Shown here one piece after another: positions 52,202-58,811 of a DNA stretch of 61,356 bases. The notes below the pieces were generated by a model, which was not told the origin of the DNA, did no database searches, and worked only from the letters and a program-made list of their open reading frames with translations. How positions within the stretch are numbered: the stretch's first letter is position 1; every line of letters begins with the position of its first letter. The translations under genes were made by a program, and so were the position numbers. The DNA is from Microseira wollei NIES-4236 (GTDB taxonomy: Bacteria; Cyanobacteriota; Cyanobacteriia; Cyanobacteriales; Aerosakkonemataceae), in assembly GCF_020521235.1 (NCBI RefSeq), contig NZ_BLAY01000041.1, positions 1-61,356 of the forward strand, read 5' to 3'.

Positions 52202-53164
52202 ATGGGGCAATCGTTAATAATTTTAACCTGTGAGAATCCGGCTTGTAGCCAAGAATTTACTAAGTCGCTGGCTGAGTTTAAAAGAAGTGAAAAGTTAGGC
52301 AGACAGCATTTTTGCTGTTTAAAATGCTTTGCACAGTGTAAAGGAATCCGAAATTTTAAGGATAAAATTAATACAAATACGGAACATTTACAAAAAGGCA
52401 GTGAAAGAGACGAGTTTTCGCCGTTTCGCCATTCCTTAAAAATTATTAAAAAATCGAGTAAACAGAGAAATAAAGAGTATTCTGTAACGCTGGAAGACCT
52501 AAAGTTTTTATGGGAGCAACAGCAAGGTATTTGTCCTTATACGGGATGGAAGTTAGAGCTTTTACCTTGCGTGACTGACTGGGAGAAGGCGCCTTTAACG
52601 CCCAGAAGAGCTAGTGTAGATCGGAAAGATTGTTCTAAAGGATACACGATTGATAACATACAATTTGTGGCGGCGTTCGCCAACTTCACTAAAAATGCGT
52701 TTACCGACCAAGATTTAATCGAATTTTGTCAAGCAGTAACTCAATTTAGACAAGAAAAAAAAGTTAACGCTGGGTTAATAAAGTCCTCGATCAAAGCAAA
52801 CAGTATAGATGAATACTTAGGGTTTCGCTATTATTTTAAAATGGCAAGAAAGAATGCAAAAGCCAAAGGGAAAGAATGCACTATCACCCTGGAATATTTA
52901 AAATATTTGTGGGAAACACAAGGTGGACGCTGCCCTTATACTGGGTGGAAACTAGATAATCCACAAACAACTAAAGATTGGGATAATTATAGGTTCCACC
53001 CGCAGAGAGCCAGTTTGGACAGAATAGATCCGCATCAAGGCTACGTGCCGGGAAACGTCCAGTTTGTATCTGTCATAGCTAACTTGGGAAAGAGAGATTT
53101 TAAGGAAGAGGAACTTTTAGAATTTTGTCAAGCAGTGGCGGAATATAGGGGAGGAAACGGTTAA
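52202..53164 (+). CDS. double HNH/endonuclease-VII-like nuclease next to ssrA
   Basis: The 320-residue protein has an N-terminal zinc-ribbon-like pattern (CENPACSQEF ... QHFCCLKCF) and two similar nuclease-like units. Unit A: LWEQQQGICPYTGWKL (about 108-123) and ASVDRKDCSKGYTIDNIQFV (about 142-161). Unit B: LWETQGGRCPYTGWKL (about 238-253) and ASLDRIDPHQGYVPGNVQFV (about 271-290). This C-P-Y-T-G ... R-A-S-x-D-R-x-D ... G-Y-x-x-x-N-x-Q-x-V pattern is an HNH subtype seen in free-standing nucleases. ssrA 3' ends are known sites of element integration, so it may be a homing-type gene, but the tmRNA is intact. Confidence 0.75.
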   Translation: MGQSLIILTCENPACSQEFTKSLAEFKRSEKLGRQHFCCLKCFAQCKGIRNFKDKINTNTEHLQKGSERDEFSPFRHSLKIIKKSSKQRNKEYSVTLEDLKFLWEQQQGICPYTGWKLELLPCVTDWEKAPLTPRRASVDRKDCSKGYTIDNIQFVAAFANFTKNAFTDQDLIEFCQAVTQFRQEKKVNAGLIKSSIKANSIDEYLGFRYYFKMARKNAKAKGKECTITLEYLKYLWETQGGRCPYTGWKLDNPQTTKDWDNYRFHPQRASLDRIDPHQGYVPGNVQFVSVIANLGKRDFKEEELLEFCQAVAEYRGGNG

Positions 53165-53231
53165 GGTGGAAGAGCGAACGCACGCCATAAACTAAACTGG
53201 GATTACCCAATTCCGATTCACCTTAAGAATT

Positions 53232-53732
53232 ATGTTTGAAAAAATTCTAGTCGCGATCGATAATTCCCCCACCAGCAAACAGGCGTTTGAGCAAAGCACG
53301 TTCTTGGCAAAAGCCACAGGTGCTAGTTTAATGCTAGTTAACGTCTCGTCTCTGGCTGGACTGGATTCGGGCTATCCGAACCTGGTGATGCCAATTGCGA
53401 ACGCTGCTTACATCTCCGCGCAAACCGAGGCTTTGCAAAATTATCTACAACAGTGGGAGATCGTGAAACAGCAAGACCTGGAATTGCTGAAATCTTTGGC
53501 AGAACAGGCTAAAGACGCAGGTATTGCTACAGAGTACGCACAACCAATCGGCGATGCGGGTAAAGAGATTTGCCAACTGGCGCGTAGTTGGGGAGCCAGT
53601 TTGATTGTCATGGGTCGCCGGGGTCACACGGGATTGAGCGAACTGATTCAAGGTAGCGTTAGTAACTACGTGACGCACCATGCGCCTTGTTCGGTGCTGA
53701 CCGTGCAAGGTAAGGATGGGGGGGAGGAGTGA
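53232..53732 (+). CDS. universal stress protein (UspA family)
   Basis: The 166-residue single-domain protein has the start KILVAIDNSPTSKQAFEQ and the ATP-binding stretch GRRGHTGLSELIQGSVSNYV, which has the G-x2-G-x9-G-S spacing of ATP-binding Usp proteins, and ends HAPCSVLTVQ. Function beyond stress response is not known for this copy. No partner gene is adjacent. Confidence 0.93.
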   Translation: MFEKILVAIDNSPTSKQAFEQSTFLAKATGASLMLVNVSSLAGLDSGYPNLVMPIANAAYISAQTEALQNYLQQWEIVKQQDLELLKSLAEQAKDAGIATEYAQPIGDAGKEICQLARSWGASLIVMGRRGHTGLSELIQGSVSNYVTHHAPCSVLTVQGKDGGEE

Positions 53733-53898
53733 GGGTGCGATTCGCGCTCCGCGATAGCTTCGCTTCACGTGAAGCGTGCCCTTGGCATATCGCGTTGTGT
53801 CAAATTCCACAAAATTGAAATATCCGCGTCACAACAGCGTCAAAAGGATTAGTCAATATAATCATAGTTAATTATTTAACTCCTCACACACCAACATA

Positions 53899-54377
53899 AA
53901 GCCTGGAGGTCGGTCGCCCTGGGCTTTTTTATTTTGGGGTTTACCTCTCCTAGTAGTCCTTTGATATCTGATATAATTGACATATCAGAATTAAGTTTCT
54001 GAATTAACTCACGGCTGAAAGTGCCGGAGAAAATTCGTAATATTCCCGTTAAGCGGGAAACATTGAAGGCTATCTAGGTAGAGACATTAATTGTCAGGGT
54101 CGGAGCCGATCCGGTAGGACATATCTAGAATTGATAGTCAATAAACCGCAAGATGATTAGGCTAGTCCGAAAGCAGGTGTTTCAATGCCCCTCAGAGCGG
54201 TTGTCCTCGTAGCTAGAAAAGATTAACCAGATAGCCAATTCCTGGAGATTCGGGCGAAAAGTTAATCCCAACTTCTAGCCAGAATCCCCGCACCCCCGCG
54301 CGGGGAGTGGCTCAACAACGAGAAGCCTAGAGGTCGGTCGCCCTGGGCTTTTTTATTTTCCGGCGTACCTCTCCTAG
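53899..54377. other. structured region bounded by two 55-bp terminator-like repeats
   Basis: Copies at 53899-53953 and 54323-54377, 424 bp apart, share AAGCCTRGAGGTCGGTCGCC, CCTGGGCTTTTTTATTTT and ACCTCTCCTAG. Each has a hairpin and T-run of a terminator. The DNA between has no gene but many complementary pairs: CGGC with GCCG (54012-54026), TTCCCG with CGGGAA (54043-54059), GGCTATCT (54068) with AGATAGCC (54229-54236), AACCGC with GCGGTT (54154 and 54197), and a GC hairpin near 54286-54306. It resembles a structured RNA, or a non-autonomous IS200/IS605-like element. It could also be a glgP leader. Confidence 0.55.
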
Positions 54378-54467
54378 CCGACAGGACAAAATGAGTATTA
54401 AGATCGTCCTCTCCCAGCAGAAGTGAAGGCACAATAGCCATATCTAGACTAGGAGGAAAGCCCGCCC

Positions 54468-57098
54468 ATGCAGCCGATTCGCACTTTTAACGTTACTCCC
54501 GCCCTGCCCTCGCGACTCGAACCGTTGCGGCGGCTAGCCTACAACCTGCACTGGGATTGGAATGCAGATACTAAAGACCTGTTCCGCCGCCTCGACCGCG
54601 ACTTGTGGGAATCGAGTCGTCATAACCCAGTATTAATGTTAGGCACGATTTCCCAAGCGCGGTTACAGGAAGTAGCCGAAGACGAAGGCTTTATCGCCCA
54701 GATGGAACGAGCCGTCCAACAATTAGACGACTACCATCACCGATTAACTTGGTATCACAAAACTCGCAAATTGGTCAAAGGGTCATCGGTAATAGGTAAT
54801 GGGGAAGAAGAGACTGCACCCACGACCAATAACGCATTACCCAATAGCCAAAAAGAGTGCTATGCCTACTTTTCAATGGAATTTGGCCTGGCGGATTGCA
54901 TTCCGGTCTATTCTGGTGGTTTGGGAGTTCTCGCGGGCGATCACTTGAAATCTGCTAGCGACTTAGGTTTGCCCTTAGTAGGGATGGGGTTGCTTTACCA
55001 ACAAGGTTACTTTTCCCAGTTTCTTAACGCCGATGGCTGGCAAAACGAACACTATCCGATCAATGATTTTTACAACATGCCCCTACAATTAGAGCGGCAT
55101 CCAGATGGATCGGAAATTCGGATTGAAGTCAATTATCCGGGGCGCAAAGTTTACGCTCGCATCTGGCGGGTGCAGGTGGGAACGGTACCCTTATACTTGC
55201 TCGATACCAATATTGAAGCTAACGCCAGTCAATACGACCACGATATTACCGACCAATTATATGGCGGCGATATCGACATGCGGATTCACCAAGAAATTAT
55301 GCTCGGTATCGGCGGCGTTTTGGCGCTCAAAGCGTTGGGATTAAACCCGACGGCGTATCACATGAACGAGGGACACGCGGCGTTTTTGGCGTTAGAACGC
55401 ATCCGCATTTTAATGCAAGAAAACGGCTTAGGTTACCAAGCAGCTAAGCAGGTGGTGACGGCGAGTAGCATTTTTACGACTCACACGCCAGTACCTGCGG
55501 GGATTGATTTGTTCCCGCCGGATAAGGTGTTGTATTACCTGGGTTACTATGCAGATATTTTTGGCTTGCGGCGAGAAGAATTTCTGGCTTTAGGGCGGGA
55601 AAATACGGGAGATTTGGCAGCGCCTTTCAGCATGGCAATTTTAGCCATTAAAATGGCTTCGTTTGTTAACGGGGTTGCCAAGTTGCACGGTGTCGTCGCC
55701 CGGTCGATGTTCCACCGCCTGTGGCAGGGTTTACCGTTGGAGGAAGTACCGATCACATCTATTACCAACGGGGTACACGCGCGCAGTTGCACTTCGCCGG
55801 TAATGCAAGGATTGTACGATCGCTACCTGGGTCCGCGCTGGCAACACGCGCCAACTGACGATCCGCTGTGGGATAAGATGAATTCGATGCCCGATGAAGA
55901 ATTGTGGCGGTATCACGAACGGTGTCGCGCCGAGTTGGTAGTATTTGTGCGGGAACGGATGGCGAAAAAGTTGCGCGAGCGCGGTGCATCTCCCGCTGAA
56001 GTCGCCGCCGCTGCTGAATTCCTCGATCCGGGGGTTTTCACTATCGGTTTTGCTCGTCGGTTTGCGACTTATAAACGGGCAACTTTGTGGATGCGCGATG
56101 TTGAACGGATTAAGCGCATTTTAGGCAACAAACATCGCAAGGTGCAGTTTGTAATTGCCGGTAAAGCGCACCCGATGGATATTCCCGGTAAAGAATTAAT
56201 CCGCGATATTAACCACTTTATTCGCGAACAAGGATTGGGTCGTCAAATTGTATTTATTCCCGATTACGATTTGCACGTGGCGCGATTAATGGTAGCCGGA
56301 TGCGATGTTTGGTTAAATACTCCCCGTCGTCCCCGCGAAGCATCGGGTACTAGCGGCATGAAAGCTTCGATGAACGGGTTATTAAACCTGAGCGTTCTTG
56401 ATGGGTGGTGGGATGAAGCGGATTACGTCCGCACTGGATGGCCCATCGGTCATGGGGAAGATTATCAAGATACTAACTATCAGGATAATGTGGAAGCTAA
56501 CGCGCTGTACGAGTTGCTGGAACAGGAGGTAGTACCGCTATTTTACGACCGGGATAGCGAAGGAATTCCCCGCGCTTGGGTGAAGAAAATGAAAGATGCG
56601 ATTCGGTTAAATTGTCCGCACTTTAATACGGCGCGGATGGTGCGAGACTATGCATGGCGGGCTTATTTCCCGGCAAGCGATCGCTTCTCGAATTTGAGCA
56701 GCTCAAACTTTGCACCCGCTAAAGACTTGGCGCATTGGAAAACCAAATTGTTTGATAATTGGTACAACATTAAAATCGCCAACGTTGATGTTTCCAATGG
56801 CCCTGAAGTTCAGGTGAATCAAAACATTGGGGTGAAAGCGCGCATTCATCTGGCAGGGTTGAGTCCCGATGACGTGCAGGTAGAACTTTATACCGGCGAA
56901 GTCAATGCCGATGGGAATATTGTCAACCCTAAGTCATCGGTGATGGAATTCCAAGGAAAAGATCACGAACATGCGTGCATTTACACGGGCGATATTATCT
57001 ATAATGCCAGTGGTTTGCAAGGGATGTCCCTGCGCGTTCTACCCAAACATGAAAATCTCAGCAATCCTTATGAATTGGGATTGATTAGTTGGGCTTAG
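54468..57098 (+). CDS. glgP: glycogen (alpha-glucan) phosphorylase
   Basis: The enzyme releases glucose-1-phosphate from glycogen. The 876-residue protein is of the long-N-terminus GlgP type: FNVTPALPSRLEPLRRLAYNLHWDWN, AYFSMEFGLADCIPVYSGGLGVLAGDH, HMNEGHAAFL and the pyridoxal phosphate Lys in REASGTSGMKASMNG near 635. A repeat-derived stretch, GNGEEETAPTTNNALPNSQK, is read in frame near residue 108. AGGAGG precedes the ATG. Terminator-like repeat copy 2 is 91 bp upstream. Confidence 0.95.
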   Translation: MQPIRTFNVTPALPSRLEPLRRLAYNLHWDWNADTKDLFRRLDRDLWESSRHNPVLMLGTISQARLQEVAEDEGFIAQMERAVQQLDDYHHRLTWYHKTRKLVKGSSVIGNGEEETAPTTNNALPNSQKECYAYFSMEFGLADCIPVYSGGLGVLAGDHLKSASDLGLPLVGMGLLYQQGYFSQFLNADGWQNEHYPINDFYNMPLQLERHPDGSEIRIEVNYPGRKVYARIWRVQVGTVPLYLLDTNIEANASQYDHDITDQLYGGDIDMRIHQEIMLGIGGVLALKALGLNPTAYHMNEGHAAFLALERIRILMQENGLGYQAAKQVVTASSIFTTHTPVPAGIDLFPPDKVLYYLGYYADIFGLRREEFLALGRENTGDLAAPFSMAILAIKMASFVNGVAKLHGVVARSMFHRLWQGLPLEEVPITSITNGVHARSCTSPVMQGLYDRYLGPRWQHAPTDDPLWDKMNSMPDEELWRYHERCRAELVVFVRERMAKKLRERGASPAEVAAAAEFLDPGVFTIGFARRFATYKRATLWMRDVERIKRILGNKHRKVQFVIAGKAHPMDIPGKELIRDINHFIREQGLGRQIVFIPDYDLHVARLMVAGCDVWLNTPRRPREASGTSGMKASMNGLLNLSVLDGWWDEADYVRTGWPIGHGEDYQDTNYQDNVEANALYELLEQEVVPLFYDRDSEGIPRAWVKKMKDAIRLNCPHFNTARMVRDYAWRAYFPASDRFSNLSSSNFAPAKDLAHWKTKLFDNWYNIKIANVDVSNGPEVQVNQNIGVKARIHLAGLSPDDVQVELYTGEVNADGNIVNPKSSVMEFQGKDHEHACIYTGDIIYNASGLQGMSLRVLPKHENLSNPYELGLISWA

Positions 57099-57183
57099 GG
57101 GAATTGGGAATTGGGAATTGGTAATTGGTAATTGCTAATTGCTAATTGCTAATTGGGTTGATTTTTTTCGATTACCTATTACC
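57099..57183. repeat. STRR heptamers after glgP
   Basis: AATTGGG/TAATTGG and GCTAATT heptamers run directly from the glgP stop to the tail of the DUF429 gene, which converges. Confidence 0.8.
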
Positions 57184-58017
57184 CTCGTTCCCAGGCTCCT
57201 GCCTGGGAACGCCATTCCCAGGCTCCTGCCTGGGAACGCCATTCCCAGGCTCCTGCCTGGGAACGCCATTCCCAGGCTCCTGCTTGGGAACGCCATTACC
57301 TCTAGCAGGGATGATAATGTATCCGGTGGAGCGATCTCCTAATACCAAATTTCGCTCCACCCCCCAATACCACCAGTGGGCGGCTACGTAAGCGCAGATC
57401 AGGCTATCGAGTTTATCTTCTACGGTTTTTAGGGCTAATCCCGTCAAGGGAATTTCGGGTAATTCTGTTAGGTTGAGGCGCGGTTGTACGGTTGACAAAT
57501 GATTTAATATATGCTGTCGCAGTTTGATTAATTCGGATCTTTTTTCGGATATTTTGCCTTTTTTGTATTTTAAAATTCGGTCTAATTTGAATAGATTGAC
57601 AATCGCTGGATGGGGAAACACTTCAATTTGAAATCGGCCTAATTGTTGTGGTGCGATAATCGGGGCGTGGGCGAAACCGCGTGCTTCTAAACTTAGGCCA
57701 AATTCTACTGTGCGTTGGGCAAAAGGGCGCCCTAAATTGGCGGGGTAGCATCCGGCGTGATAGCGTCCAAAATGCTTGTGAGCGAGTTTATCGGGGAGGC
57801 GCATTCCGGTTGCATTGGGGATGATTGTAGGGGCGTCTACGGCGATGATTCCGGGTGAGTTGGGGGATAGCCAGGTATCGCTCCAGGCGAGGATGTCTGT
57901 AATGGTTTCTAGTCGATTTAAATCGAGGAGTTGCAATTGGTTATCTTGCCATTGTAGACAGCATAAACCACTGGCACCGGAACGCCAACCTAAGTCAATT
58001 CCGAGAAATTTCATCAT
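57172..58017 (-). CDS. DUF429 family protein with a repeat-derived tail
   Basis: The 281-residue protein is of the DUF429 (RNase H-like fold) group: FLGIDLGWRSGASGLCCL, IIAVDAPTIIPNATGMRLPDKLAH, FQIEVFPHPAIVNLF and TGLALKTVEDKLDSLICAYVAAHW, in order. The family domain ends near residue 235 (RSTGYIIIP). The last 45 residues are four copies of GNGVPRQEP from the 27-bp palindrome, so the original stop has been lost and the frame runs through the repeat. Function is unknown. Confidence 0.85.
   Translation of the reverse strand: MMKFLGIDLGWRSGASGLCCLQWQDNQLQLLDLNRLETITDILAWSDTWLSPNSPGIIAVDAPTIIPNATGMRLPDKLAHKHFGRYHAGCYPANLGRPFAQRTVEFGLSLEARGFAHAPIIAPQQLGRFQIEVFPHPAIVNLFKLDRILKYKKGKISEKRSELIKLRQHILNHLSTVQPRLNLTELPEIPLTGLALKTVEDKLDSLICAYVAAHWWYWGVERNLVLGDRSTGYIIIPARGNGVPKQEPGNGVPRQEPGNGVPRQEPGNGVPRQEPGNEGNR
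57184..57303. repeat. 27-bp palindromic tandem repeat, four copies
   Basis: Four units of 27 bp, each itself a hairpin (GTTCCCAGG-CTCCTG-CCTGGGAAC). One has a T for C in the stem (CCTGCTTGGG). All four are inside the 3' end of the DUF429 gene, giving a C-terminal tail of GNGVPRQEP repeats. Confidence 0.9.
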
Positions 58018-58059
58018 GGGGGAATTGTATATGCGATCGCTCTCTCATCATGCCCGATA

Positions 58060-58200
58060 AAATGCCCCTAGATTCCCCCAGATTCCCCCAGATTACCCCA
58101 GATTACCCCAGGTTGAAACCTGGGGCTACACAAACGAAGCCTGCCTTCGCAGGCTATTTGAAACCCTTGCCTTGCGGGTTTTGTTTGTGTGCCCGCTTGC
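58060..58200. repeat. 11-bp tandem and dispersed palindromic repeat
   Basis: CCCCAGATT(C/A) units repeat about five times at 58068-58111, then CCAGGTTGAAACCTGG, GGCTACACAAACGAAGCC and GCCTGCCTTCGCAGGC follow, which is the same family as 22921-23045. No gene. Confidence 0.8.
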
Positions 58201-58211
58201 GCTCCGCGATT

Positions 58212-58463
58212 TTAATCGTTGGGGCGATTGTTGGGGTTTTGGGGGGTGCGATCGCTCTCCTGAACGATCTTTTGGGTACGATGGGTTTTGACGATTAACT
58301 CAATACCTTGGGTTATCATCCACGGGATAACATCGAGGATGGGTTTACCTGAAAGCACATCGAGATTGCCCTTCACACCAATAATGACTGCTTGCACGAT
58401 AAATGCAATAGCGCTCGCTTGGCGGATGAACTTGTGTTGATTGCTTTTGCTGTTGTTTTTCAT
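58212..58463 (-). CDS. small hypothetical protein with one or two hydrophobic segments
   Basis: From ATG 58463 the product is 83 residues. Hydrophobic residues about 15-30 (ASAIAFIVQAVIIGV) and 42-58 (PILDVIPWMITQGIELIV), then a polar tail ending NRPND. It could be a small membrane protein. The tail overlaps a HIP1-containing repeat-rich stretch. No recognised domain. Confidence 0.5.
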   Translation of the reverse strand: MKNNSKSNQHKFIRQASAIAFIVQAVIIGVKGNLDVLSGKPILDVIPWMITQGIELIVKTHRTQKIVQESDRTPQNPNNRPND

Positions 58464-58636
58464 GTTCGGAACCTTCTTATACATCTGTTGCATAAAGCGT
58501 TCAATTGGTTGTTAATCCAATTTAGAATCGCCCCAATAGCAAGTCAGTTCCCAACAATTTCGACTTGAAGTAGAACCAAGTAGAAATATTCTTCTACTTG
58601 GCAATCTTTGAAGTATATGGATCGCCTCAACCATGC

Positions 58637-58757
58637 GTAGGGGCACGGCATCAGTCAGTTTTGCAGCTAACCCGAAGATGGTTGAACATAGAGTAGGGGC
58701 ACGGCATCAGTCAGTTTTGCAGCTAACCCGAAGATGGTTGAATGCCGTGCCCCTACG
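58637..58757. repeat. tandem 56-bp unit inside MITE-like ends
   Basis: GTAGGGGCACGGCATCAGTC starts at 58637 and again at 58693, both followed by AGTTTTGCAGCTAACCCGAA. It closes with GCCGTGCCCCTAC at 58743-58755, complementary to the starts. This is the same end sequence as the element at 36367-36431, here with its left part duplicated. Confidence 0.85.
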
Positions 58758-58811
58758 GATCTCTCCAATCACCGCTTGTATAATTGGAATATCTTGCCGC
58801 TCGGATTAATT

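Noticed and set aside
53985-54320. Group I or group II intron
   Set aside because: I looked for the group II domain V pattern and for group I P7-type core sequences and did not find them.
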